A stretch of DNA of 49,733 nt from an uncultured Prevotellaceae bacterium (GTDB lineage Bacteria; Bacteroidota; Bacteroidia; Bacteroidales; Bacteroidaceae), in the NCBI GenBank assembly GCA_902790625.1, contig CADASP010000023.1, positions 1-49,733 on the forward strand. The letters are read 5' to 3'. Positions 17,223-26,627 of the stretch are shown here, piece by piece; the first letter of the stretch is position 1, and each line of letters opens with the position of its first letter. Below the pieces are notes generated by a model. It made no database searches. It saw only the letters and a program-made list of their open reading frames with translations, and was not told the DNA's origin. The position numbers were made by a program, and so were the translations under genes.

Positions 17223-19016
17223 ATGACGACTATCAATAAAATTTATGGGGCCGGTTCACTATGCTGCGGCATGGTGGCAGCCCTCACGATGCTGAGCTCA
17301 TGCGGCGATTTCCTGGAAATCAAGCCTCAGGACCAGGTGATTCTTGAAGATTTCTGGAATGAGAAGACCGACGTCGATAACATCGTCAATGGTTGCTACA
17401 ACGTGCTTCAGAGCAATGAGGTGCGCCAACGCATGATGGTGTGGGGCGAGGTACGCAGCGACAACGTGGTGTCGGGGCCCAACGCCAACACCAACACCCA
17501 CCTCTACAATGTGCTGCGCGAGAACATCACGGCTAAGAACGACTTCACCACGTGGGACAAATTCTACGACGTCATCAACCGCTGCAACACCGTCATCAAA
17601 TATGCTCCCGGCGTGGCCGCCGTCGACCCCAGCTATACGCAGGGCGACCTCCGCGCCACCATTGCCGAGGTATCGGCACTGCGCGACCTGTGCTACTTCT
17701 ACCTCATTCGCACCTTCCGCAACGTGCCCTACTCATCGGTGGCATTCACCGACGACGACCAAGTGATGGATCTGCCAGCTACGCCCTTCGAGGATGTGCT
17801 CGACAGCCTCATCAACGACCTCGAGAGCGTAAAGAACTTCGCCGTGACGCGTTATCCCGAAACCGACCCACGTCTGCAGACCGGACGCATCACCAAGGAT
17901 GCCATCCGCGCCATGCTCTGCGAGATGTATCTCTGGAAGAAGGACTACAACAACTGCATCAAGTATGCCGAGGAGGTCATCAAGTCGAAGGCCGACTACT
18001 TTGAGGAGCAGATGCAGAAGCCGGGCAACCGCAACCAGCTGGGCACTAACTTGGCCACGCTGAGAGCGCGCACCAACGGTTATCCCCTGCAGAACGACAA
18101 TCTCACTGGCACCAGCTTCGGCGATGCCTACGAGAAGATCTTCGTCGACGGTATGAACCGCGAGACCATCTTCGAGCTGTTCTATGGCAACAACACCAAC
18201 AACTACTCCCTCACCAGCAATCCCAACCAGCCCGTCAACTCGGCCATCAGCAGCTATTATGGCGACAGCCGCACGCCGAAGGGACTCCTGGCACCATCGG
18301 AGAACATGAAGGAGGACGTGAAGAACATCTACGAGGAGAAGAACAAGAACCTCGACGCCCGCATCTACTACAACTACGGCTTCATCGACGGTGTCATCTA
18401 CAAGCTGGCCCTGCAGCGCGTCACCATCGCTGGTGGAAATATCAAGCAATCCGATATCCAGCCACAGATGGATGCCACCACCTATTACACCGAGGGCAAG
18501 AACTGCAGCCAGTGGATCATCTACCGTCTGCCCGACATCATGCTGCTCGAAGCCGAGGCACTGTGCCAGCAGATGCGCGAAGCTAACGACTCCACCGCCA
18601 TTGACTACAACGAGCCGCTGCTCGACAAGTGCTTCAGCCTGGTGAACGCCATCAACAAGCGCTCGCTCTGCAAGGCTGTCCTGCAGAACGACGACACCCT
18701 GCACCGCGCCGACTACAACACGAAGAACCTGATGGAAGACTTGGTGAAGCGTGAGCGCCGCCGCGAGCTGATGTACGAGGGCAAGCGCTGGTACGACCTG
18801 GTGCGCTATGCCATGCGTGCCGGCAACACCGAGCCAGTCATGTCGGCTGTGCAAGGACGCGACGACGTGAACAAGGACTTCGCCGGCAACTTCTTCAAGA
18901 AAATGGACGCCATCTTCTGGCCCTACAACTTCGAGGAGATGAAAGTGAACAAGAACCTGGTGCCCAACCCAGCATTCGGTTCGGGCGAGAGCACCAGCTA
19001 CGAAAAGACAAAATAA
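17223..19016 (+). CDS. SusD/RagB-type surface lipoprotein 1
   Basis: The product is 597 residues from ATG 17223, with lipoprotein signal ...LCCGMVAALTMLSSC followed by GDFLEIKPQDQ, the typical SusD N-terminus. An alternative ATG at 17187 overlaps the susC stop by one base (TAATG) and adds 12 residues; both are possible. Tetratricopeptide-like helices follow (TWDKFYDVINRCNTVIKYAP, ALRDLCYFYLIRTFRNVPYS, RAMLCEMYLWKKDYNNCIKY). The C-terminal part has LVKRERRRELMYEGKRWYDL, a hallmark of the family. It binds ligand at the cell surface as a lid on the adjacent SusC. Confidence 0.92.
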   Translation: MTTINKIYGAGSLCCGMVAALTMLSSCGDFLEIKPQDQVILEDFWNEKTDVDNIVNGCYNVLQSNEVRQRMMVWGEVRSDNVVSGPNANTNTHLYNVLRENITAKNDFTTWDKFYDVINRCNTVIKYAPGVAAVDPSYTQGDLRATIAEVSALRDLCYFYLIRTFRNVPYSSVAFTDDDQVMDLPATPFEDVLDSLINDLESVKNFAVTRYPETDPRLQTGRITKDAIRAMLCEMYLWKKDYNNCIKYAEEVIKSKADYFEEQMQKPGNRNQLGTNLATLRARTNGYPLQNDNLTGTSFGDAYEKIFVDGMNRETIFELFYGNNTNNYSLTSNPNQPVNSAISSYYGDSRTPKGLLAPSENMKEDVKNIYEEKNKNLDARIYYNYGFIDGVIYKLALQRVTIAGGNIKQSDIQPQMDATTYYTEGKNCSQWIIYRLPDIMLLEAEALCQQMREANDSTAIDYNEPLLDKCFSLVNAINKRSLCKAVLQNDDTLHRADYNTKNLMEDLVKRERRRELMYEGKRWYDLVRYAMRAGNTEPVMSAVQGRDDVNKDFAGNFFKKMDAIFWPYNFEEMKVNKNLVPNPAFGSGESTSYEKTK

Positions 19017-19083
19017 AAGCTCCCCCGCCAATAACTCACAACAGAGGCTTGGCAAACCATCAATTATCAACCATTAAAAGAAC

Positions 19084-21255
19084 ATGAAAGATATGAAAAG
19101 AATAAATGCACTTGCGGCCAAAGCATTGATGCTGCTGGCCCTCCCCATCGGGGGAGTCAGCGGGGGGCTTCTCATGTCCTCCTGCTCCGACGAACCAGAT
19201 ACCGAGCACTTCTACACCTTCACCGGTGAGATGCTCAGCGACTATCTGGCCAACCGTCCGCAATATAGTGATTTCTATTATGTCGTTGGACGAGCCAAGA
19301 TGTTGGACTTGCTGTCCACTTATGGCAGCTACACCTGCTTCCTGCCTTCCAACGAAGCCATGAAGGAATTCCTCAATGAGCGTGGGTTGAAGTCAGTTGA
19401 AGACCTCTCGGTCGAGGACTGCGACACCATCGCCCGCACTCACCTCGTGGCCAATATGTATTCCACCTTCGACATGACGCAGGACGTGCTCTCCACTGCC
19501 AACATGCTGGGGCGCTACCTCGCCACTGAGCAGAGTGTCGATGCCGACAGCAACGCCGTGGTCATGCTCGAGGGCAACGCACGTATCATCTTCAGCAAAC
19601 TGCTCGACGACGGACAGGAAGTGCACCAGAACGACTCGGTGGAGAACGGTATCGTGCAGCCCATCGACAAGGTGATAGAAAAGTCGAACAGCTTCGTGGC
19701 CGACATCCTGCGCAACGACTCCACCATCGGCATCTTCTACGAGGCATTGACAAAGACGGGAGTGCGCGAGCAGATTCTGCCGTTCATCGACCCCGACTAC
19801 GACAACAAAGCCTATCCTAAGTACTACTACAAGTCGCACATCTGGCAGGAAGTGGCCTGGGTGCCCGACACGAAGAAATATGGCTTCACCGGCTTCATCG
19901 AGCCCGACTCGGTCTACAAGGCCAAGTTCGAGGAGTACAAGGCAAAGGGTGCCAACATCGACCCCTCGAAATCCAACCTCGAGAACATTTACGAGCTTGC
20001 TTCCTTCATTTACAAGGATGTATATCCTGAAGATGTAGCCAAGGATGGCTGGTCGTTCAACAACCTCACCGACAGCATCAACCCGCTGAGGCGCTTTGTG
20101 CAATACCACTTCATGACGCGCTACGTGCCTGGCACCAGCGACCTCACCGCCCTGATTCCCAAGGTGACGAAAGAGGCCTTCGGCTTCGACTCACGCAAGG
20201 TGAACCCCAGCGAGTGGTATCAGACCCTGCTGCCCCACACCATGCTGAAGATTGAGCAGCTCACCATGAACAAGGACGAGGCTGGCAACGACTGCCGTGG
20301 CATCGACGCCAACTGCGTGGGACGCCATTTCGTCAACCGCCGCTATGCAGCCCCCGAGTACAACTACCGTGGCGCCCTGGTCGACAACACTGTTGACAAG
20401 ACCCACGATGCCCTCAACGGCCACTACTTCTACGTCGACGACCTCGTGGTCTTCAGCTACGAAGTGCAGAATGTGGTGCAGAACGCTCGCATCCGCATGG
20501 ACTTCTCCACCGTATGGCCCGAAGTGATGACCAACGACATGCGCCTGAAAGGCAACTATCTGGTGGATGACGCCCAAGACCATCCCGACGACTCGAACGT
20601 GCCCATCAACGGCCGCAACTTCTACTTCCCCTTGGGCTATCTCGATGGTGTCACCTTCAACCCCAACTGTCACTTGGTGATGCGCCGCCCCCACTGCAAC
20701 TTCTGGTCGTGGCAGGGCGATGAGTGGAACCTCTTTGGCGACTACGACATGACCTTCCGCATCCCGCCCGTGCCGTTCAGCGGCGACTGGCAGCTGCGCT
20801 TAGGCTTCTGCGCCATCCCCACCCGTGGCGTCATGCAGGTCTACTACGACGGCAAGCCACAGGGCATCCCCCTCGACATGACGAAGGAGCTGAACTCACC
20901 CATCTATCTGGGCGACGAGATGTGCAGCTATGACGACTATCTGAAGAAGACCGACGAAGAGAAGGCCGAGGAGCAGAAACTGCTGAAGAACCTGGGTGCC
21001 TATCGTGCCGGTCGCAGCACCTACCACTTCGGTTCCGGTGGTGGCAAGGGATACTTCCTGGGCGACAACGGTACCTACCGCAAGATTCTCTGCCAGACCT
21101 ACATCGACGCCACTCAGGACCACTACATCCGATTCCGCGTGGCCAGCGATGGTAAGCAAGGCAACGACAATGAGTTCATGCTCGACTACTTCGAGATGGT
21201 GCCCAAGAGCGTCTATGGTGTCGATTCAGAAGGTGCCATGGAGGACGACCTCTAA
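19084..21255 (+). CDS. FAS1 (fasciclin) lipoprotein, 723 aa
   Basis: A lipoprotein signal ends at Cys of about residue 34 (GGLLMSSCSDEPD). FAS1-like domain 1 spans about 45-200 (MLSDYLANRPQYSDFYYVVG, CFLPSNEAMKEFL, THLVANMY). A second, less clear one spans about 205-460 (ADILRNDSTIGIFYEALTKT...). The C-terminal 250 residues are beta-rich (WQLRLGFCAIPTRGVMQVYY) and may be a separate ligand-binding domain. The spacing to the upstream susD is 67 bp and to the next FAS1 gene 40 bp, so all are probably co-transcribed. Possible starts are 19084 and 19093. The role is inferred to be adhesion or substrate capture. Confidence 0.78.
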   Translation: MKDMKRINALAAKALMLLALPIGGVSGGLLMSSCSDEPDTEHFYTFTGEMLSDYLANRPQYSDFYYVVGRAKMLDLLSTYGSYTCFLPSNEAMKEFLNERGLKSVEDLSVEDCDTIARTHLVANMYSTFDMTQDVLSTANMLGRYLATEQSVDADSNAVVMLEGNARIIFSKLLDDGQEVHQNDSVENGIVQPIDKVIEKSNSFVADILRNDSTIGIFYEALTKTGVREQILPFIDPDYDNKAYPKYYYKSHIWQEVAWVPDTKKYGFTGFIEPDSVYKAKFEEYKAKGANIDPSKSNLENIYELASFIYKDVYPEDVAKDGWSFNNLTDSINPLRRFVQYHFMTRYVPGTSDLTALIPKVTKEAFGFDSRKVNPSEWYQTLLPHTMLKIEQLTMNKDEAGNDCRGIDANCVGRHFVNRRYAAPEYNYRGALVDNTVDKTHDALNGHYFYVDDLVVFSYEVQNVVQNARIRMDFSTVWPEVMTNDMRLKGNYLVDDAQDHPDDSNVPINGRNFYFPLGYLDGVTFNPNCHLVMRRPHCNFWSWQGDEWNLFGDYDMTFRIPPVPFSGDWQLRLGFCAIPTRGVMQVYYDGKPQGIPLDMTKELNSPIYLGDEMCSYDDYLKKTDEEKAEEQKLLKNLGAYRAGRSTYHFGSGGGKGYFLGDNGTYRKILCQTYIDATQDHYIRFRVASDGKQGNDNEFMLDYFEMVPKSVYGVDSEGAMEDDL

Positions 21256-21257
21256 GC

Positions 21258-21285
21258 CAATAAACAATAAACGTTAAACAATAAA
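21258..21285 (+). repeat. Heptamer repeat CAATAAA, four copies
   Basis: Units start at 21258, 21265, 21272 and 21279 (CAATAAA, CAATAAA, CGTTAAA, CAATAAA). The tract fills most of the 40-bp gap between two FAS1 genes, so copy number would change the spacing before the next start codon. Confidence 0.85.
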
Positions 21286-21295
21286 CATTTCTGAA

Positions 21296-23164
21296 ATGAA
21301 GAATCCAATTAAAATATGTGGCCATACCAAAGCGACAATGGTTATTGGTTATTGTCTATTGGTTATTGGTTTCACCGCCTGCACCGACACCTGGAACGAC
21401 CACTACGAGAGCACTGGCAGTGGCGAGGGCGAAGCCGTGCTGCACGAGGGCACTTTGTGGCAGGCCATCAAGGCTGACCCTGAGCTGAGCAACTTCGCAC
21501 AGGTCATCGCCGGCTGCGGCTTCGACAAGACCCTGAACAGCAGCCAGGTGTTCACCGTTTTCGCTCCCACCAACGACAAGCTGCCCGCCGACCAGGTGCA
21601 AAGCATCATTGCTGAATACAAGGACCAGGTGGCCAAGAAGGTGGTGGAGGAAGACAACATCGCACTCAAGGAGTTTGTCTACAACCACGTGTCGCTCTAC
21701 AACCACAGCGTGTCGCGCAATGCCAGCGACACCATCGTGCTGATGAACGGCAAGTTCGCCTACCTCGACTACGAGTCGCTCGACGGCAACCGCCTCCTCA
21801 CCCGCAACCAGCTCTACAGCAACGGCGTGCTCTTCAAGGTCTCCGACCAGGTGAACTACCTATCGAACGTGTTCGAGTATCTGCGCAAGGACCCCGACCT
21901 CGACAGCCTGCGCAGCTTCCTCTACAACAGCCACTTCTACTATCGCGAGTTCCAAGACCAGCTCAGTGTGCCGGGCAGCATCGTCGATGGTAAGACGCAG
22001 TATCTCGACTCCGTCTTTATCACCCGCAACGAGCTGTTCAGCTACTTGGGCCGTCTCAACTCCGAGGACAGTACCTACATCATGGTGGCTCCCACCAACG
22101 AGGTATGGAAAGAGCTTATCGAGGAATACGAGCCTTACTTCAACTACCCCGAAGGCATCGACAAGCGCGACTCCATGGTCTACACCAACTCGCGTCTGGC
22201 CATCGTGCGCGGCACCACCTTCAGCCGCACCTTCAACAGCGATGAAACGCTGCAAGACTCCTGCACCTCCGAGAGCAGCTACCGCGACTACAACAGCCGC
22301 AGAGCCCTGTGGGGCGGAATGCCTTTCGAGTACTTCCAGTATCGCAAGCCATTAGAGCAGCCCTACGGCGTGATGGCCCAGACCGACATCGTGCCGTGCA
22401 GCAACGGCGAGGTGCGCAAGGCCACCCGTTGGAATATCGACAAACGCATGACCTTCAATCAGTACATCCGCGTCGACGTGAATAACTCGCGCAACGTGAA
22501 GGAGCTCTCGAAGCTTGCCGACTCGCACAACAACCTCGTGCCCACCATCGACGAGGTGCCTCACTATGTGAACATCGACAACCGCTTCTACAACAAGCTA
22601 TGGAACAATGTGTTCATTGAGTACAGCCCCAACGTCAGCACCTCCAACCACAAAGTGCTATACTACCTGCGCAACGTACTCTCCAACGTGGGCTACGACA
22701 TCTACATGGTGATTGCTCCCGTATTGGCCGTCGACAGCAACGCGGTGGCCGACCTCCGCATCCCCACCAAGCTGCGCTTCACCCTGCAGGTGCCCGGACA
22801 GAAGGACGAGGTGTTCAAGAGTCCCGAGGACGGCAAAGACATCTTCATCACCAAGGTTGACAGCGTATATTATATGTTGCTGGCCGAGGACTACAAGTTC
22901 CCCGTGTCCACCTACGGCGTGGAGGATGAAGACAAGCAAATCGTACTGCAAATGGAGACCCGCGTCACCAACACCGAGCAGCGCAACAAGGTATACACCC
23001 GCACCGTGTATGCCAACTGCTTCCTGCTGGTACCTCATGGCACCCTGCAGCTGGTCGACGCTCTGCCCGACGACCCGAGTGTCAAGTTCAGCCATCGCGG
23101 CACACCAGGCGTCATCTTCACCCCGCACGGCGAGAGGGGCAGATGGTGGTATATGCAACGCTAA
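21296..23164 (+). CDS. FAS1 (fasciclin) lipoprotein, 622 aa
   Basis: A lipoprotein signal (TMVIGYCLLVIGFTAC, Cys at about residue 29) leads into FAS1 domain 1 at about 50-190 (TLWQAIKADPELSNFAQVIA, VFTVFAPTNDKLP, KEFVYNHVSLYN). FAS1 domain 2 spans about 190-400 (DLDSLRSFLYNSHFYYREF, YIMVAPTNEVWKEL). A beta-rich C-terminal domain follows (LRFTLQVPGQKDEVF) with ...GRWWYMQR at the end. Its hydrophobic signal core is encoded by four 7-bp repeats (21340-21367), so slippage by one unit would shift the frame before the lipid-anchored Cys. It lies 49 bp before the second susC-like gene and is probably its surface partner. Confidence 0.8.
   Translation: MKNPIKICGHTKATMVIGYCLLVIGFTACTDTWNDHYESTGSGEGEAVLHEGTLWQAIKADPELSNFAQVIAGCGFDKTLNSSQVFTVFAPTNDKLPADQVQSIIAEYKDQVAKKVVEEDNIALKEFVYNHVSLYNHSVSRNASDTIVLMNGKFAYLDYESLDGNRLLTRNQLYSNGVLFKVSDQVNYLSNVFEYLRKDPDLDSLRSFLYNSHFYYREFQDQLSVPGSIVDGKTQYLDSVFITRNELFSYLGRLNSEDSTYIMVAPTNEVWKELIEEYEPYFNYPEGIDKRDSMVYTNSRLAIVRGTTFSRTFNSDETLQDSCTSESSYRDYNSRRALWGGMPFEYFQYRKPLEQPYGVMAQTDIVPCSNGEVRKATRWNIDKRMTFNQYIRVDVNNSRNVKELSKLADSHNNLVPTIDEVPHYVNIDNRFYNKLWNNVFIEYSPNVSTSNHKVLYYLRNVLSNVGYDIYMVIAPVLAVDSNAVADLRIPTKLRFTLQVPGQKDEVFKSPEDGKDIFITKVDSVYYMLLAEDYKFPVSTYGVEDEDKQIVLQMETRVTNTEQRNKVYTRTVYANCFLLVPHGTLQLVDALPDDPSVKFSHRGTPGVIFTPHGERGRWWYMQR
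21340..21367 (+). repeat. Heptamer repeat GGTTATT inside a signal-peptide coding region
   Basis: Units start at 21340, 21347, 21354 and 21361 (GGTTATT, GGTTATT, GTCTATT, GGTTATT). They encode part of VIGYCLLVIG in the 622-aa FAS1 lipoprotein. Seven is not a multiple of three, so a single-unit change would break the frame. The inverse of GTCTATT is AATAGAC, a unit also present in the array at 43025-43101. Confidence 0.85.
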
Positions 23165-23213
23165 AGGAGATGTGAAAATCAAAATATGTAACAATGTAAA
23201 AAAATCATGACCT

Positions 23214-26200
23214 ATGAATCGGAATCATTTTTTAAACTTTAAATATTTGAATTTTTGCATTCTCTCAGTGTTGCTGCTGGCTTTCCCCATGGCATCGCAT
23301 GCCCAATACGACGATGAAGAGGAGGAAGAAGAAGTAGCTCCCGTGAGGAAACCCGTGATACAGCGGTGGCACTACGAAACGCGCACCGTCACTGGCAGCG
23401 TCATCGACGCCACCACCCACCAGCCCGTGGCCGGTGCCATGGTGCGCGCTGCCGAGGTGGATGGCTACAGTGTGCTCACCGAGGACAATGGACAGTTCTC
23501 CATCAAGGTGCCCCTGTTCACATCGGCACTGATAGTGAGCACGCCCGACCACAACCCCACGCGCATCGGCCTCGTTGCCGACCAGGAGCAGAAGGACGTG
23601 TTGCTCTACCCCACCACCTTCAGCGCTCAGTACAGCACGCAGACCAATGTGCGCAACGACCAGCAGGCCTCCGACTTCAAGTACACCAATGCCGTCAACA
23701 TCAAGGACGAAATTGAGAGCCAGCTCGGCGCCTACGTTCACAGCATCAGCCGCAACGGCACCCCCGGTGTGGGCACTGTGATGTTTGTGCAGGGTCTGAA
23801 CTCGCTCAACGTCAACGCCCAGCCGCTGGTGGTGGTCGATGGTGTGATCATCGACCAGCAATATGGCCGCCAACTGCTCCACGACGGATTCTTCAACGAC
23901 ATCCTTACCAACATCAACCCTGCCGACATCGAGAAGGTCACCGTGCTGCGCAACGGTACCGCCCTCTACGGTTCGAAAGGTGCCAATGGTGTGGTGCTCA
24001 TCCAGACCCGCCGCAACAAGTCGATGGCTACGCGCATCACAGCCAACGTATCAGCAGGTGCAGTGTTTGAACCCAAGTTTGTGTCGATGATGGATGCCGG
24101 GCAGTATCGTAGCTACGTCTCCGAGATGCTCAACTCCACCAACACCACTATCCGCAAGTTCAAGTTCCTCAACGAGGATCCCACCTATTTCTATTACGAC
24201 CAGTATCACCAGAACACCGACTGGAAGGACTACGTCTACCACACAGCCATCACGCAGAACTATGGCATCAATATCGAGGGTGGTGACGACGTGGCCAACT
24301 ACAACCTGTCGGTGGGCTACAGCAATGCGCAGAGCACGATGAAGAAGAACGGCATGGGCCGCCTCAACGTGCGTTTCAACACCGACATCTCGCTGTCGCA
24401 GAAGCTCGACGTCCGCTTCGACGCCTCGTTCAGCAATGTCACGCGCAACCTGCGCGGCGATGGTGCTCCCTCTGGCTACGAAGAAGGCACGCCCGGCAAC
24501 CCCTCGTTCCTGGCCTACGTCAAGTCGCCCTTCATGAGCCCCTACAGCTATGGTCACGATGAGACCGGCTCCGGCCGCTTCTCCGACACGAAGTTCGACA
24601 TCACACGCGAGAGCTATCTCGACGAGGTCATGGCCCGCTACAACGACTACAACTGGCGACTGGGCAATCCCGCAGCCATCTTGGAATACTCTGAGGGCGA
24701 GAACAAGAACCGCTTTGAGAACTCCATGCTCAACCTCACCATCACGCCGAAGTACCAAATCAACCGCCGACTCTCCATCAGCGAGCACTTCAGCTACAAC
24801 CTGGTGAACACCAACGAGATGCTCTACATCCCCCTGAACGGTACGCCCAGCTACTACGTCAGCAGCCTCGGACGCTCTCACAACAACGAGAAGCGCACCC
24901 TGGCCTCGAAGCAGAACTCGGTGATGAGCGACACACGCCTCGACTGGGAGAAGCGCTTCGATGCACATCTGCTCCACATCTTCGGCGGCGCCCGCATCAA
25001 CTGGGAGAGCTTCACCTCCAGCTCGGCACTCAGCTACGACACCAGCAGCGACAAGCAGCCCTTCCACACGGGCAACGACATGAAGCTCGACGGTATCAAC
25101 GAGAACTGGAACTCGCTGTCATGGTATCTGCAGGCCGAGTACAACTACATGAGCCGCTACTACCTGCAGGCCAACCTCACCGTCGACGGCTCTTCGCGCT
25201 TCGGTCAGGATGGTGGCGACGTCAACATGTTCAAGGCTGCCTGGGGCATCTTCCCTGGCATCCAGGCATCGTGGGTCATCAGCAACGAGCCGTGGATGGC
25301 ACGCGTGAAAGGCATCAACTACCTGCGCCTGTCGGCCGGCTTCGATGTCAGCGGCAACGATGACATCAACTACTACGCCTCGCGCAGCTATTTCCGCGCC
25401 ATGCAGTATCTGAAGAGCATCTCGGGCCTGGCCTTCGAAGGCATTGGCAACACCAAGATTCAGTGGGAGACCACCCGCCGCATGAACGTCGGCTTGGAGT
25501 CGAGCTTCATCAACGACCGTCTGGGCTTCAACATCAACTACTTCCGTTCCTACACCAACAATCTGCTCACCAAGCAGTCGCTGGGCTTCCTCAGCGGACT
25601 GGCCGAGAACTGGAGCAATGGTGGCAAGCTGCAGAACGAGGGCTTCGACGTGAGCTTCACCGCCAAGCTCATTGCCCTGAAGGACTGGCAGTGGCAGCTG
25701 GGTGCCAGCGCCGGCCACTATAAGAACAAGCTCACCGAGCTGCCCGATGGCAAGCCCTACGTCGACACCGAACTCTACGGCGCCACCATCCGCTCGGAAG
25801 TGGGCCAGGTGGCGAACGCCTTCTACGGCTACAAGTCGCTCGGCGTGTTCAAGAGCGTCAGCGAGGCACAGGCCGCCGGCAAACCTGGTGAGAAGGGACT
25901 CTACTTCTTCAGCGACAATGGTGTCGACAAGAACTACTTCGAGGCTGGCGACATCCACTTTGCCGACCTCAACAACGACGGCCAAATCACCGATGCCGAC
26001 CAGATGACCATCGGCGATCCCAACCCCGACATCTACGGAAACATCTTCACCACCGTGGCATGGAAGCGCCTGAAGCTCGATGTTCGCTTCAACTACTCGC
26101 TGGGCAACGATGTCTACAACTACCTCCGCGCACAGCTCGAAGGCGGCAACCGCTTCATGAACCAGACCACCGCTCTGCTGCGCCGCTGGCAGGTGGAAGA

Positions 26201-26513
26201 CCAGGTCACCGACATTCCGCGCATCACCTTCCAGGACCCCCTTGGCAACGCACGCTTCAGCGACCGCTGGATCGAGGACGGCTCCTACCTGCGCCTGAAG
26301 TCGGTCACACTGAGCTACGACCTCCCCATCAAGTCAGAGTACATTCAGGGCTTCCAGTTCTGGGTGCAGGGCAACAACCTGCTCACCTTCACCAAGTATC
26401 TGGGCAGCGATCCTGAGTTCTCGATGACCAGCAGCGTCATTGGCCAAGGCATCGACCTGGGCCGTCTGGGACAGAGCCGCAGCGTGGTGGCTGGTGTGAA
26501 AATCAACTTGTAA
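23214..26513 (+). CDS. SusC/RagA-type TonB-dependent outer membrane transporter 2
   Basis: The 1099-residue protein has a signal ending ...LLLAFPMASHAQ. An unusually acidic stretch (YDDEEEEEE) comes directly after cleavage. A regulatory-like beta domain spans about 60-130 (VTGSVIDATTHQPVAGAMV, TEDNGQFSIKVPL). The plug spans about 160-270 (VMFVQGLNSLNVNAQPLVVV, VTVLRNGTALYGSKGANGVV). The barrel ends ...SVVAGVKINL. It pairs with the susD-like gene at 26628, separated by a 114-bp gap that contains a strong hairpin. It differs from SusC 1 throughout, so the two transporters probably take different ligands. Function as importer is established for the family; the substrate is unknown. Confidence 0.92.
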   Translation: MNRNHFLNFKYLNFCILSVLLLAFPMASHAQYDDEEEEEEVAPVRKPVIQRWHYETRTVTGSVIDATTHQPVAGAMVRAAEVDGYSVLTEDNGQFSIKVPLFTSALIVSTPDHNPTRIGLVADQEQKDVLLYPTTFSAQYSTQTNVRNDQQASDFKYTNAVNIKDEIESQLGAYVHSISRNGTPGVGTVMFVQGLNSLNVNAQPLVVVDGVIIDQQYGRQLLHDGFFNDILTNINPADIEKVTVLRNGTALYGSKGANGVVLIQTRRNKSMATRITANVSAGAVFEPKFVSMMDAGQYRSYVSEMLNSTNTTIRKFKFLNEDPTYFYYDQYHQNTDWKDYVYHTAITQNYGINIEGGDDVANYNLSVGYSNAQSTMKKNGMGRLNVRFNTDISLSQKLDVRFDASFSNVTRNLRGDGAPSGYEEGTPGNPSFLAYVKSPFMSPYSYGHDETGSGRFSDTKFDITRESYLDEVMARYNDYNWRLGNPAAILEYSEGENKNRFENSMLNLTITPKYQINRRLSISEHFSYNLVNTNEMLYIPLNGTPSYYVSSLGRSHNNEKRTLASKQNSVMSDTRLDWEKRFDAHLLHIFGGARINWESFTSSSALSYDTSSDKQPFHTGNDMKLDGINENWNSLSWYLQAEYNYMSRYYLQANLTVDGSSRFGQDGGDVNMFKAAWGIFPGIQASWVISNEPWMARVKGINYLRLSAGFDVSGNDDINYYASRSYFRAMQYLKSISGLAFEGIGNTKIQWETTRRMNVGLESSFINDRLGFNINYFRSYTNNLLTKQSLGFLSGLAENWSNGGKLQNEGFDVSFTAKLIALKDWQWQLGASAGHYKNKLTELPDGKPYVDTELYGATIRSEVGQVANAFYGYKSLGVFKSVSEAQAAGKPGEKGLYFFSDNGVDKNYFEAGDIHFADLNNDGQITDADQMTIGDPNPDIYGNIFTTVAWKRLKLDVRFNYSLGNDVYNYLRAQLEGGNRFMNQTTALLRRWQVEDQVTDIPRITFQDPLGNARFSDRWIEDGSYLRLKSVTLSYDLPIKSEYIQGFQFWVQGNNLLTFTKYLGSDPEFSMTSSVIGQGIDLGRLGQSRSVVAGVKINL

Positions 26514-26537
26514 CGCTACGCTAATGAATAATGAACG

Positions 26538-26597
26538 CTTTCGTTAAGCCATGAGCAGAGCAAGTTTGCTTGCTTTGCCATGGCGAGAAAACGAAGG
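26538..26597 (+). promoter_or_regulatory. Intercistronic hairpin between susC 2 and susD 2
   Basis: Outer arms CTTTCGTT (26538-26545) and AACGAAGG (26590-26597) enclose a stem GCCATG.../...CATGGC with AGCAAG/CTTGCT near the loop. No T run follows, so it is not a standard terminator. A role in mRNA processing or in setting the SusC:SusD ratio is an inference. Confidence 0.5.
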
Positions 26598-26627
26598 ATG
26601 AAATCCAACAATTAATAATGAGTAGTT

